Shown here: one piece after another, positions 1 to 8,355 of the stretch
Numbering within the stretch: position 1 is the stretch's first letter
Layout of the letters: every line of letters begins with the position of its first letter
Assembly: GCA_013388675.1 (NCBI GenBank)
Contig: JACAEW010000279.1
Span: 1 to 37,747, forward strand
Reading direction: 5' to 3'
Length of the DNA stretch: 37,747 nucleotides
DNA from: Syntrophaceae bacterium
GTDB lineage: Bacteria > Desulfobacterota > SM23-61
Notes under the pieces: model-generated
Told to the model about the DNA's origin: nothing
The model's database searches: none
Seen by the model: the letters and a program-made list of their open reading frames with translations, nothing else
Position numbers and translations under genes: made by a program

Positions 1-231
1 AAACAGGGACGACCCTATTCATTTCCGACGCGCCCCGATGGAAGAACCGCTGCCTCAGGATGTCCGGCCCCGGGCGGGATGCCGCCCTGGGCCCGGCCAC
101 CCCTCTTCCGGCAGGGGTGGTAGACCCGGGAAAATCAAAATCTTCCTCAAGCACCCACTCGATTGGGAGAAGACCCATAAATAATAACCCCCTTTGAAAA
201 ATTGCCCCTTTGCTCTTCTGGAGGAGAGATC
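1..231. other. unassigned left edge
   Basis: No gene can be supported here. Short open frames run in from the window edge, but none has a recognisable motif. A half copy of the CCCCCTTTGAAAA element lies at about 188-200, just before the ribosome binding site of the next gene. The tail of an upstream gene could lie in the first ~180 bases, but this cannot be decided from the sequence. Confidence 0.4.
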
Positions 232-567
232 ATGAGTGAAACCTATTACGACCCCATGGACCTTCCCAAGTTTCCGGAAATCGGTGAAGAAGTTCCCGAA
301 CTGGCGAAGAAATTCTTCGACTATTATGGGGCTGTTTTTGCCGAGGGAGCCCTGTCGGAAAGGGAGAAGGCGCTGATCGCCCTGGCTGTTGCCCACGCCG
401 TCCAGTGCCCGTACTGCATCGATGCCTACACCCAGGCCTGCCTGGAAAAGGGCTCCAACCTAAAGGAAATGACCGAAGCCGTCCATGTGTCGGTGGCCAT
501 CCGTGGGGGGGCGTCCCTGGCTCATGGGGTGCAGATGCGGAACGTAGCCAAGAAAATTTCCATGTAA
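232..567 (+). CDS. AhpD-like (carboxymuconolactone decarboxylase family) protein associated with arsenosugar synthesis
   Basis: This is a 111-residue all-helical AhpD/CMD-type protein. It has the redox CPYC motif at residues 59-62 inside the family pattern AVQCPYCIDAYTQ, as in small alkylhydroperoxidase-like proteins that use a dithiol pair. The start at 232 is preferred over an upstream in-frame ATG at 202 because GGAGGAG lies 4-10 bases before it and the family begins at about this length. It sits 86 bp upstream of the ArsS-type radical SAM gene on the same strand. A peroxidase-like partner of this family is known to accompany ArsS, so a thiol-redox role in organoarsenical or arsenosugar metabolism is likely but inferred. 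Both redox residues are Cys; no Sec codon is seen here. Confidence 0.85.
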   Translation: MSETYYDPMDLPKFPEIGEEVPELAKKFFDYYGAVFAEGALSEREKALIALAVAHAVQCPYCIDAYTQACLEKGSNLKEMTEAVHVSVAIRGGASLAHGVQMRNVAKKISM

Positions 568-595
568 ATTTCTGGCTGCGGTTGGCGTCAACTCC

Positions 596-622
596 GTAGG
601 GCGATTCATGAATCGCCCCTAC
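596..622. repeat. GTAGGGGCGA-type palindrome, copy 1
   Basis: Near-perfect inverted repeat centred on ATTCATGAAT with arms GTAGGGCG and CGCCCCTAC. It lies between the AhpD-like and ArsS genes. Related copies occur at 1754, 13954, 15357, 22656, 32888 and 34354. Confidence 0.85.
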
Positions 623-653
623 AATTTTGCTATTCTTCATTAAGGACATTTGC

Positions 654-1667
654 ATGACCCTGGTATCCCTCGTTGCAGAGCGGCAGGCTGAAAATCCGGA
701 TCGCGGACCTGCAGTCGAGCCTTTCTCCTCCACCCTCGCCAGGCATGGCCTGGAATTAAAACGGGGCCCGACGACGACTTTGCAGATCAACGTGGGGTTG
801 CGATGCAACCAGTCCTGCCGTCACTGTCATGTGGAAGCAGGACCCGACCGGGTGGAGATGATGACCCGGGAAACTCTGGACGAAGTGGTCGGCTTTGCCC
901 GCCGGGGCGCTTTCGAAGTCATCGACATAACCGGCGGGGCCCCGGAACTTCATCCGGAGATCGCCGAAATGACCGCCCGGCTGGCTCCCTTGGCCAAAAG
1001 GACCCTGTTCCGCTGCAACCTGACCGCTTTGGCTGAAGATAAGCGGGGGGAGTTGATCGAAGTCTGCCAGGCCCATCGCGTGAGTATCGTCGCCTCCTTC
1101 CCTTCCCTCGACGCAACCCAAGCGGAAGCGCAACGAGGGCGGGGGGTTTTCAGCAAGAGCTTAGCCGCGTTGCAATGGCTGAATGAATTGGGTTACGGCT
1201 GCCCCGGGTCCGATCTCGAATTGGAGCTCGTCGCCAACCCCGCGGGTGCCTTCCTGCCGGTTTCCCAGGCCCAGGCTGAAAAGAAGTTCCGAAAAGAGTT
1301 GAATGAGCGGTGGGGGATCCGCTTTCACCATCTATACAACTTCTGCAACGTTCCCCTGGGAAGGTTCCGTCGCTGGCTTCTGGACTCCGGAAATTACGGC
1401 AAGTACATGCAGAAGCTGGCCTCCAGTTTCAACCCCTGTACGATCGGCGGCCTTATGTGCCGCTCCCTCGTATCGGTGGATTGGAACGGGAATTTATTCG
1501 ACTGCGATTTCAACCTGGCTGCGGGCATCCCCCTGGGAGGGCAAAAGCGGCACGTGTCGGAAATGGCCGGCGCTCCGGAACCGGGCGAGGCCATCGCCCT
1601 CTCCGACCACTGCTACGCCTGCACCGCCGGTGCAGGCTTTACCTGAGGCGGGGCCATCGCGGCCTGA
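654..1667 (+). CDS. arsS: arsenosugar biosynthesis radical SAM selenoprotein ArsS (Sec at TGA 1644-1646)
   Basis: Radical SAM enzyme with the 4Fe-4S/SAM motif at Cys51, Cys55 and Cys58 (CNQSCRHC) and a Cys-rich C-terminal half (CTIGGLMC, DCDF, HCYAC). In the family this enzyme builds the 5'-deoxyadenosyl-arsenical precursor of arsenosugars. Conceptual translation stops at TGA 1644-1646 directly after TAGAGFT. The family's C-terminus normally continues as an AGSSCGGA-like motif. Reading TGA as Sec gives AGFT-U-GGAIAA and a stop at 1665-1667, for 337 residues. The downstream codons restore the conserved GGA, so the TGA falls exactly on the conserved Cys. A hairpin follows at 1661-1676. The start at 654 is preferred over 627 because AAGGA lies upstream and the extra residues derive from intergenic sequence. 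Selenocysteine members are known in this family. Confidence 0.85.
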
Positions 1668-1676
1668 GTTCAGGCC
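1647..1676 (+). promoter_or_regulatory. candidate bacterial SECIS hairpin of arsS
   Basis: Perfect 7-bp inverted repeat GGCCTGA/TCAGGCC at 1661-1676. The realistic loop is AGTT on a GGCCTG stem. It starts 14 bases after the TGA, so the apical loop is about 21 bases downstream. A G occupies the second loop position, as bacterial SECIS elements tend to have. There is no T-run after it, which argues against an intrinsic terminator. Confidence 0.55.
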
Positions 1677-1753
1677 GTCAGTCTTTAGGCGCTTAACGCC
1701 TCATTCTTCCAAAAATGTTGGTAGGAAAGATAGATCCGATCGATGAGGCCGGT

Positions 1754-1781
1754 GTAGGGGCGATTCATGAATCGATCCTAC
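1754..1781. repeat. GTAGGGGCGA-type palindrome, copy 2
   Basis: GTAGGGGCGATTCATGAATCG core with a slightly degenerate right arm ending CCTAC. It lies between arsS and the convergent amidohydrolase gene. Confidence 0.85.
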
Positions 1782-1876
1782 GGATGACATGTTGGCGGTG
1801 AAGCCTTTTTCCTCGCGCAAGGTCGCAGAAAAAGCCTAGTTTCTTTTTTCTCCCTCCAGTCAGCAACCCATCTCCC

Positions 1877-3463
1877 CTATTTTGACCTCCGGTAAAGAAT
1901 CTCCCCGTTTACGATAGTCATTTCCACTTTCACCGAAGACCACTGATCCGGAGGGACCTTAAACAGGTCGTCACCAAAGACCGTCAAGTCCGCCCAGCGG
2001 CCCGGGGTTATGGCCCCGAGATATCTTTCCTTCCGCGAACACCATGCGGGAAGGGCTGTAAACGCTCTGATGCCGTCTTCCAATCCGATTTTTTCTTCGG
2101 GGAACCATCCTCTGGGCGGATTCCCGTGGCCGTCCTGCCTGGTTACCGCCGCCTGAAGACTCAACAAAGGATTGATCGGTTCAACGGGGGCGTCAGACCC
2201 GAAATGGAGCGGGATTTTGGCCTGGAGAAGCGATTTCCAGGCGTATCCGTTCCGGCAGCGGGAGTGTCCCCACTTCTTTTCCGCCGTCGGCCAGTCGGTG
2301 GCCAGATGCACCGGTTGCACCGAGGCCACCACCCGAAGTCGCCTGAACAAGGGCAGGTCCGAGGACCGGAAAAGCTGGACATGCTCGATGCGATCCCTTC
2401 GCGGCCCGGGAAAAAATTCCCTTGCCGACTCGATCGCCCTCAATGAGTTGGTGACCGCTTTATCCCCGATAGCATGGATGGCAACGCTATAACCCTCCTG
2501 GTAAGCCTCACGGACTCTTTTGCCCAGCGCCTGGAGAGTCAGAACCGCAAGCCCCCGATCGGAGGGGTTGTCCGCGTAAGGAGTGTGGAGGAGAGCGGTT
2601 CCCGACCCCAGAGAGCCATCGGCGTAAAGCTTGACCTGGCCGATCCACAGGCGCTCACCGCCCTGCCAGGGTTTCAGGGAATAGGACCGGGCTTCTTCCC
2701 GATTTTCGTGAGGGATTGTTTGGTGGACCCGGATTTTGAGCATTCCCTCTTCTTCCAAAGCCAAGAGGGCCTCCCACTCCCGCAGGGTCTCCAAGGTATG
2801 AACGCCCGTAATTCCAAACCGCAGCGCCTCCTGTTGGGCTGCCAGAGCGGCCTGCTTACGCTTTTCCGCGGTGGGAGGAGGAATGAATTTTTCCATGTAC
2901 CGGCGCATCTCCCGAAGAACCCCGGTCGGTTCTCCGCTCACCGGGTCTCTTTCGATCCTGGCCCCCGCAGGGTCGGCCGTCTCCCGGGTAATTCCGGCTG
3001 CGGCAAGGGCTGCCGAGTTCACCCAGACGCTGTGGCCGCAAGCCCGGATCATCATGGCCGGGTTGCGGGGAGTCAGGTCGTCCAGATCGAATCGGTTGGG
3101 CTCCCTTTTTTCCGCCCAGAAATGTTCGTTCCAGGAGCGGCCTATGATCCATTCCCCCGGTTGGTATCCGGCCACGGACTCCCGGATTCGTTCCCGACAG
3201 GCGACAAGAGAGGGGAGGTTCCTGAGGTCGACCCTCTGAAGAGTCAAGCCGAAGCTGACGAAATGGGTATGCCCGTCGACGAACCCCGGGGTCACCAGCC
3301 TTCCCTTGAGGTCGAGGTTCTCGGTCCCCCGGCGACAGGCCTTCTTCACCTGTCGATTGGTTCCCACGATGGCGATCTTGTTGTCCTTAATGCCCAGCGC
3401 TTCGGCCCAGGGCTGCTTAACATTTCCGGTATAAATACGCGTCGAAAAGATGGCTAGATGCAT
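1877..3463 (-). CDS. YtcJ-type metal-dependent amidohydrolase (amidohydrolase family 3)
   Basis: A 528-residue amidohydrolase-superfamily enzyme. It has the N-terminal metal motif VDGHTHF (His65 and His67), further catalytic-barrel motifs HAIGDKA and RIEHVQ, and the C-terminal metal Asp in FGSDAPVEP. The length and motif set match YtcJ-like hydrolases, most of which have unknown substrates (amides, N-acyl compounds). It is the last gene of a minus-strand run: the start lies 26 bp after the stop of the OppC-type permease, with AAGGAA about 10 bases upstream. The context suggests it hydrolyses whatever the upstream importer brings in. No signal peptide is seen, so it is probably cytoplasmic. 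The substrate cannot be read from the sequence. Confidence 0.85.
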   Translation of the reverse strand: MHLAIFSTRIYTGNVKQPWAEALGIKDNKIAIVGTNRQVKKACRRGTENLDLKGRLVTPGFVDGHTHFVSFGLTLQRVDLRNLPSLVACRERIRESVAGYQPGEWIIGRSWNEHFWAEKREPNRFDLDDLTPRNPAMMIRACGHSVWVNSAALAAAGITRETADPAGARIERDPVSGEPTGVLREMRRYMEKFIPPPTAEKRKQAALAAQQEALRFGITGVHTLETLREWEALLALEEEGMLKIRVHQTIPHENREEARSYSLKPWQGGERLWIGQVKLYADGSLGSGTALLHTPYADNPSDRGLAVLTLQALGKRVREAYQEGYSVAIHAIGDKAVTNSLRAIESAREFFPGPRRDRIEHVQLFRSSDLPLFRRLRVVASVQPVHLATDWPTAEKKWGHSRCRNGYAWKSLLQAKIPLHFGSDAPVEPINPLLSLQAAVTRQDGHGNPPRGWFPEEKIGLEDGIRAFTALPAWCSRKERYLGAITPGRWADLTVFGDDLFKVPPDQWSSVKVEMTIVNGEILYRRSK

Positions 3464-3489
3464 ATCCCATTCCTTTTGAAGGTCTTATC

Positions 3490-4332
3490 CTATCTCCTTT
3501 GCCGGGTGGTGTGGGGGTCGAGGATATCCCTCAAACCGTCTCCCAGGAGATTCAGGCCGAGAACGGTAATAAAGATCGCCAACCCCGGGAAGATGGAAAT
3601 CCAGGGGGCGGTAAAGAGTTGCTCCCGGGCCGTGGAGAGCATTCCTCCCCAACTGGGAGTGGGCGGCTGGGTGCCCAGGCCGAGAAAGGAGAGGGCCGCC
3701 TCGATCAGAATGGCACCCGCCACTCCCAGGGTGGCGATGACAAGGATGGGCCCCAGGATGTTGGGCAGGATTTGGGTAAACATGATCCGGGCTTCGCCGT
3801 AGCCGAGCGCCCGGGCGGCGACCACGTAATCCAGGGAGCGGGTGAAAAGGACCTGGGAGCGGGTAATGCGGCAGCTGTAAGCCCAGTTGGTAAGACCCAG
3901 GGCCAGAAAAATATTGATTAATCCCGGGCCGAGGACCGCCATGATGGCCAGGGCAAAGACCAGCGAAGGAATGGAAAGCATGATGTTCGTCAGCCCCATG
4001 ACCAGGTCGTCCCACCGTTTTCCCAGGAAACCGGCGGTCAGCCCCAGCAGAATCCCGATGAGGCTGTTGAGTCCCTGGCTGACCAGGCCCACGCTCAGAG
4101 AAATCCGCGCTCCATAGATGACCCGGGAAAGAATGTCTCTCCCCTGTTGGTCGGTCCCAAAGAGGTAGGTCATGCTCGGAGGTTCCTCGGAATGCATCAG
4201 GTCAGCATGATCGATGGGGTGAAAAGGAGAAAGCCACGGTGCAAAGACGGCCATCATCATCACGACGAAGGTGATGCCCCCCCCTACGATCAGGTTCTTT
4301 TGCCGCCTGGCTTTCCGGAAAAAATCGTTCAC
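3490..4332 (-). CDS. ABC transporter permease, DppC/OppC type
   Basis: A 280-residue integral membrane permease. A first membrane segment lies at about residues 14-32, then the typical LFGTDQQGRDILSRVIYGARISL block of DppC-like proteins. Four or five more hydrophobic segments follow, along with the EAA-type coupling loop (EARIMFTQILPNILGPILV) and the ALSFLGLGTQPPTPSWG signature. It pairs with the DppB-type permease immediately upstream; the two genes overlap by 4 bp (4329-4332), indicating translational coupling. The likely cargo is a peptide or another small amide, as is typical of this family. ATPase subunits are not encoded nearby. Confidence 0.92.
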   Translation of the reverse strand: MNDFFRKARRQKNLIVGGGITFVVMMMAVFAPWLSPFHPIDHADLMHSEEPPSMTYLFGTDQQGRDILSRVIYGARISLSVGLVSQGLNSLIGILLGLTAGFLGKRWDDLVMGLTNIMLSIPSLVFALAIMAVLGPGLINIFLALGLTNWAYSCRITRSQVLFTRSLDYVVAARALGYGEARIMFTQILPNILGPILVIATLGVAGAILIEAALSFLGLGTQPPTPSWGGMLSTAREQLFTAPWISIFPGLAIFITVLGLNLLGDGLRDILDPHTTRQRR

Positions 4333-5264
4333 CGGTACTCCACCCTCGGGTCGATGATTGCGTAGAGAAGGTCCACGGCCAGGTTCATCAGAAGGAAGAC
4401 GAGAATGATGAGAAGGACGCAGCCCTGGGTGACCGGAATGTCCCGCATGAAAATGGAATCCACTGTCAGCGAGCCGAGCCCGGGCCAGGAAAAAAGCTTT
4501 TCCACCACCACCGTGGAGCCCATGAGCGAGCCGAATTGCAGGCCGGCCGTTGTCAGGACCAGGATCAGGGCGTTGCGCAGGACGTGTTTGCGGTTCACCA
4601 TGAGTTCAGAGAGTCCCTTTGAGCGGGCGGTGCGGATGTAGTCCGTGGTGAGAATCTCCACCACCGCCGCCCGGGTGGTCCGGGCCAGGAGGGCCATATA
4701 ACCGACCCCGAGGGTGAACGCCGGCAGAAGAATATGTTTCACGTCTCCGTCCCCGTAACCCTGGACCGGAAACAGGGGAAGTTTCACGGCGAGAAAGAAC
4801 ATGAGCAGAAGCCCCAGCCAGAACTGGGGGATGGAAACTCCGGAGACCGCCCCGACCATGGAAAAGGCATCCAGCCAGGTGCCCTGGCGCAAGGCGGAAT
4901 AGAACCCCAGGGGAATCCCGATGCTCACGGCGATCAGCATGGCGGCCAGGGCCAGCTTCAGCGTAGGCCACAAACGGGAGGCGATGAGGCCGCTCACTTT
5001 TTCCCGCCGCAGATAGGAAAGCCCCATGTCTCCCGTAGCCAGGTTTCTCAGGTAGGTAAAATACCGGATATAAATGGGCTGGTCCAGCCCCCACCGCTTT
5101 CTCATCTCCTCGATAAAGCGGGGGTCGAGTCCCTTGTCCTGGGCATCCCCGGACATGAGAGCAGCATCCCCGGGGAGGACGTTCAACAAGAGGAAAAGAA
5201 TCAGGGTGATCGCCAGAATGGTGGGAATGAACTGGAGAATGCGGCGGATGGCGAATCTCAGCAT
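4329..5264 (-). CDS. ABC transporter permease, DppB/OppB type
   Basis: A 311-residue permease starting MLRFAIRRILQFIPTI, with about six membrane segments. It has the DppB-family features LLNVLPGDAA, KRWGLDQPIYIRYFTYL and the coupling loop YIRTARSKGLSELMV...HVLRNAL. The C-terminus ends with the conserved YAIIDPRVEY. It is the middle gene of the binding protein-permease-permease-amidohydrolase run. A 142-bp gap with a CCCC/GGGG element separates it from the binding-protein gene, a common arrangement where the binding protein is made in excess. Confidence 0.93.
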   Translation of the reverse strand: MLRFAIRRILQFIPTILAITLILFLLLNVLPGDAALMSGDAQDKGLDPRFIEEMRKRWGLDQPIYIRYFTYLRNLATGDMGLSYLRREKVSGLIASRLWPTLKLALAAMLIAVSIGIPLGFYSALRQGTWLDAFSMVGAVSGVSIPQFWLGLLLMFFLAVKLPLFPVQGYGDGDVKHILLPAFTLGVGYMALLARTTRAAVVEILTTDYIRTARSKGLSELMVNRKHVLRNALILVLTTAGLQFGSLMGSTVVVEKLFSWPGLGSLTVDSIFMRDIPVTQGCVLLIILVFLLMNLAVDLLYAIIDPRVEYR

Positions 5265-5313
5265 CGTCTAAAATTCCACCATACTTTCTATTCTGGCAAG
5301 ACAGCCGCAAAAA

Positions 5314-5353
5314 TCCCCCCTCTCCCCCCCTTTGAAAACGGGGGGCGGGGGGC
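5314..5353. repeat. CCCCCTTTGAAAAAGGGGG-type element
   Basis: C-run, TTTGAAAA, G-run inverted repeat inside the ABC operon, between the binding-protein and permease genes. It could form a strong hairpin that attenuates distal genes. Relatives lie at 20178, 26601, 35663 and 35725. Confidence 0.75.
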
Positions 5354-5406
5354 ATTTCAATCGGGGTTTTCAGGGGGGCGACCCGGCGGGTCGCCCGGCC
5401 CGGATT

Positions 5407-7014
5407 TCACTTTTCCTTGGCCCGCGGAGAGGACTCCTCAATCCATACGTCGGCCATATTCTGGTACATCATTTCAATCGCCACGGGTTTGATCCCATGA
5501 ACCCAGGGCTGATGGGCGATCACTGCCTTATTGTAATTGAAGAACCAGACCGGCGCATCTTCGCGGAAGATGGCATCGGCTTTGCGGAGGAGTTCAATGC
5601 GCTTGGAAACGTCCCGGATCTGGGAGGCGGTGTCCAGCAGCCTGTCGAACTCGGGGTTGTTGTAGGCCACAAAATTGCCGGCCGTTGCCGAGTTCTTGGA
5701 ATGCCACCGGTTCAGGGCCTGGAGGGGGTCTCCGCCCGCGCCGCTGCTCACCGACCAAATGAAAGCCTGAAAGTCCATCTTCCGGATCTGGTCGGCATGG
5801 GCCGCTCCCTCGAGCTGCTGGGGTTTCACCGTCACGTTGATCTGCTTCAGAAAGGGCATGATCGCTTCCACGATCACCACTCCCCAGGCTTCGTTGGCTG
5901 TTCCGATGCACTCGAAGGTAAAGCCTTTTTCATACCCCGCCTCTTTCATGAGCGCCTTTGCTTTGGCCGGGTTAAACTCGTAGCCCTTGGCATTCGGATC
6001 GAAGGCCGGCGAAGTGGAGGGGAGATAACCCACGCAGGGGAAGGCTTTTCCCTTGAGAAGTTTCTCGATGATCAGGCGGGAGTCGATGGCGTAATTGATG
6101 GCCTGGCGCACCTGTTTTTTCCCAAAGGGTTCAAATTTGGGGTTGAACCCGATCAGCCGGGTGAAAAGCTCGGCCACTTCCACCATGTTTTTGGAAATCT
6201 GGGGGTCTGCTTTGTAAGCCGGGTACTGGGTGGAACCCACCACGGTGGCATCCAGCTCTTTGGCCCGGAAGGCCAGGTCCCGGGCAGCTCCCTCGGGCAT
6301 ATTCTTGTAGATCAGCTTGTCGAGATAGGGCTTCCCCTTTTCGTAATAATCCGGGTACTTGACCAGTACGATTTCGCTCCCCTTGACCCATTTGACGAAT
6401 TTGAAGGGCCCGCAGCCCACCGGATTGGAACCGAAGTCGTCGCCTTTCTTCTCCACCTCTTCGCGGGGCAATATGGCCGTTCCGATCTCATAGAGGGTGA
6501 AGGCGGGATCGATGGGGTTTTCCATGGTGATTTCCAGGGTGAAATTGTCGATTTTTCGCAGGCCGGAGATCTTATCGGCCTTTCCCTCTTCAAAATCCTT
6601 GGCCCCCTTGATCACCCGCACAAAACGGGCGGAAGCAGAAGCGATTTTGGGGGACATGATCCGCTCGTAGCTCCAGATGACATCGTCGGCGGTCATCCCC
6701 CGGCCGTTGTGGAATTTGACGTTCTTTTTTAAATAAATCCGATAAACTAAACCGTCCGGGGACACATCGGCTTTTTCTCCCAGCTCCAGCTTGGGACGGT
6801 TGTTTTCCGGGTCCCAGCTGTAGAGGCTGCGGTTGATGCTCATCGCGCCGATCATGTCATTGACGCGTTGGCCCTTATGGGCGTCGAGGGTCAGAAAGTC
6901 TCCCCCGTAGGGAGCAACGAAATTGAAGGTTCCGCCAGACCTTGCGGCCGCGGCCTCTCCGGCCAGGAACCCGCAAAGAAGGATGATTGCCAAAAACATG
7001 AATGCCTTTCTCAT
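5407..7014 (-). CDS. ABC transporter substrate-binding protein, family 5
   Basis: A 535-residue extracytoplasmic solute-binding protein of the peptide/nickel type. A classical signal peptide covers residues 1 to about 23 (MRK, then a hydrophobic core, then AAAA). The mature protein has family-5 motifs: GGTFNFVAPYGGDFLTLDAH near the N-terminus, LKKNVKFHNGRGMTADDVIWSYER, FNPKFEPFGKKQVRQAINYAID and the C-terminal EDAPVWFFNY. No lipobox Cys follows the signal, so a free periplasmic protein is likely. AGGAGG precedes the start closely. It heads the minus-strand import operon, and its ligand is unknown. Confidence 0.93.
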   Translation of the reverse strand: MRKAFMFLAIILLCGFLAGEAAAARSGGTFNFVAPYGGDFLTLDAHKGQRVNDMIGAMSINRSLYSWDPENNRPKLELGEKADVSPDGLVYRIYLKKNVKFHNGRGMTADDVIWSYERIMSPKIASASARFVRVIKGAKDFEEGKADKISGLRKIDNFTLEITMENPIDPAFTLYEIGTAILPREEVEKKGDDFGSNPVGCGPFKFVKWVKGSEIVLVKYPDYYEKGKPYLDKLIYKNMPEGAARDLAFRAKELDATVVGSTQYPAYKADPQISKNMVEVAELFTRLIGFNPKFEPFGKKQVRQAINYAIDSRLIIEKLLKGKAFPCVGYLPSTSPAFDPNAKGYEFNPAKAKALMKEAGYEKGFTFECIGTANEAWGVVIVEAIMPFLKQINVTVKPQQLEGAAHADQIRKMDFQAFIWSVSSGAGGDPLQALNRWHSKNSATAGNFVAYNNPEFDRLLDTASQIRDVSKRIELLRKADAIFREDAPVWFFNYNKAVIAHQPWVHGIKPVAIEMMYQNMADVWIEESSPRAKEK

Positions 7015-7071
7015 AATGCACCTCCTTTTGCGTTTCAGACTGACTGCGAATCCTTGAGACGATTGTAAAGA

Positions 7072-7100
7072 TTTCTACTATAAGGTATCTTTTCTGTCAA
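7072..7100 (-). promoter_or_regulatory. possible promoter of the ABC operon
   Basis: Reading on the minus strand, TTGACA (7095-7100) is followed after 17 bases by TAGAAA (7072-7077). The -35 is perfect and the -10 is weak. It sits about 60 bases upstream of the binding-protein start. Confidence 0.4.
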
Positions 7101-7146
7101 TAAGGTTTTATCCGGATTGAAAAGTAATGTTGTTTCCGGAGGATCG

Positions 7147-8010
7147 ATGCAATATACCGAAGGCATTTTTCCCGAAGGGGACGGCAGGCTCGATCTTTAT
7201 TTCCAATCCTGGCGGGCAAACCAAGCGACCCGAGCAGTCCTGGTAATCATTCATGGGTTTGGAGAACACAGCGGGAGATACGCAAATGTGGTAAATCACT
7301 TGGTCCCTCAGGGATATGCAATCTATGGTTTTGACCTCAAGGGACATGGCCGATCCCCGGGCCAAAGGGGCCATATAAATTCCTGGAATGAGTACAGGGA
7401 GGATGTGAGGGCCTTCCTGCAAATGGTGCCCCGGAGAGAGCCGAATCTCCCGATTTTCCTGCTGGGCCATAGCATGGGCGCCCTGATCGTCCTGGACTAT
7501 ATTCTCCGTCACCCGGCCGGGCTTCGGGGCGCCGTCATCAGCGGGGCGCCCCTTGAACCGGTAGGAGTCGCCAAGCCGTTTTTGGTGCTGGTGGCGCGTG
7601 TTCTTTCGTGGGTCTGGCCCCGGTTTTCATTGCCCCTGGGACTTGACACCAGAGGGATTTCCCGGGACATGAATGTGGTCAAAGCCTACAAGGCCGATCC
7701 TTGGGTGCACGGGAAGACCACGGTCCGGTGGGGAACAGAAATACTCAAGACCATAGAATGGGTGAAGGCCCATGCGGCGGAAGTAAGAATCCCCGTTCTC
7801 CTGATCCACGGCGGCTCCGACCCCCTGAATTCGCCCGATGGCACCCGGAGCTTTTTTAATAAAATTGCTTTTCCCGATAAGGAAATGAAGATTTATTCGG
7901 GGAGTTATCACGAAACCCACAATGACCTTGACTATAGGCAAGTCATGCGTGATATCACCGAATGGCTGGAGCGGCACTTGAAAGCAGGGATTCCAGGCAT
8001 GAATCGATGA
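7147..8010 (+). CDS. alpha/beta hydrolase, monoacylglycerol lipase-like
   Basis: A 287-residue serine hydrolase. It has the HGFGEHSGRY oxyanion/N-terminal signature typical of monoglyceride lipase-like enzymes, the nucleophile elbow GHSMG (Ser109), the acid in HGGSDPLNS (Asp225) and the histidine in SYHETHND (His255). These form the expected catalytic triad. The start at 7147 is preferred over the in-frame ATG at 7117 because GGAGG lies at 7138-7142 and the homology begins here. It is transcribed divergently from the ABC operon across about 130 bp. No signal peptide is visible, so it is probably cytoplasmic. Substrate specificity (monoacylglycerol, lysophospholipid or another ester) cannot be decided. 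Confidence 0.9.
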   Translation: MQYTEGIFPEGDGRLDLYFQSWRANQATRAVLVIIHGFGEHSGRYANVVNHLVPQGYAIYGFDLKGHGRSPGQRGHINSWNEYREDVRAFLQMVPRREPNLPIFLLGHSMGALIVLDYILRHPAGLRGAVISGAPLEPVGVAKPFLVLVARVLSWVWPRFSLPLGLDTRGISRDMNVVKAYKADPWVHGKTTVRWGTEILKTIEWVKAHAAEVRIPVLLIHGGSDPLNSPDGTRSFFNKIAFPDKEMKIYSGSYHETHNDLDYRQVMRDITEWLERHLKAGIPGMNR

Positions 8011-8031
8011 TCTCTTAAAAGTCGTGCATGT

Positions 8032-8262
8032 TCAGCGGCGGCGTGCAAGCGCAGACCAAGCGTCCTCAAGACCTTGAGCACCCTCAAGGCCCGTTTCGGG
8101 GGTGATTTGCGACATTCCCTTGGCACGGGCGATGTCACCCAGGTCGGCCGCCGCCGGTGCAAGATCACCGTCTTCGAGGGCGGCTTCCAGATAGGCAGCC
8201 ATATTCTCCTCGGTTTTTAAACGTTCCGCTGCATCCCGGGGTTTCGTTTTAGTCTTTGCCAT
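8032..8262 (-). pseudogene. decayed HigA-like addiction-module antitoxin
   Basis: The N-terminal part (KTKPRDAAERLKTEENMAAYLEAALEDG, ending DIARAKGMSQITPETGLE) matches the COG3636-type antidote proteins that partner RelE/HigB-like killers. After ETGL the expected helix-turn-helix block (RESLYKAL... region) is missing. The conserved C-terminal RVLKVLRTLGLRLHAAA is still encoded, but in another frame at about 8045-8095. The simplest reading is an internal deletion of roughly 20 codons that also shifted the frame, leaving a 76-residue product without a complete DNA-binding domain. A remnant of the toxin gene lies just upstream. Confidence 0.7.
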
Positions 8263-8271
8263 GACCGTCTC

Positions 8272-8355
8272 CTATAATTCTCTTGCCAGATCGAGCGCTT
8301 TCTTGATCCCCCGATCTAGGCTGTCCTTGTCGGCGCTGGCAGGTAAAAACACATG
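8272..8355 (-). pseudogene. C-terminal remnant of RelE/HigB-type killer toxin
   Basis: Reading the minus strand into the TAG at 8272-8274 gives a frame ending SLDRGIKKALDLAREL. This resembles the C-terminus of killer proteins paired with the antitoxin family just downstream (GDK...DIKKAL.LAKEL). The preceding residues VFLPASADKD keep some of the VFLLCGGDK-like pattern. The rest of the toxin is absent upstream, so this is a truncated relic. It sits 9 bp before the antitoxin start, the usual toxin-first order. Confidence 0.55.

Noticed and set aside
1661-1676. intrinsic terminator of arsS
   Set aside because: Hairpin is not followed by a T-run and overlaps the second stop codon; SECIS is the better reading, though a Rho-dependent or attenuating role is not excluded.
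2474-3457. 327-residue plus-strand open frame
   Set aside because: Lies opposite the amidohydrolase gene, which has all family motifs. The antisense frame has low-complexity Pro/Gly/Arg content and no motif.
5332-6732. 466-residue plus-strand open frame
   Set aside because: Antisense shadow of the ABC binding protein in GC-rich DNA, His/Gly-rich with no domain.
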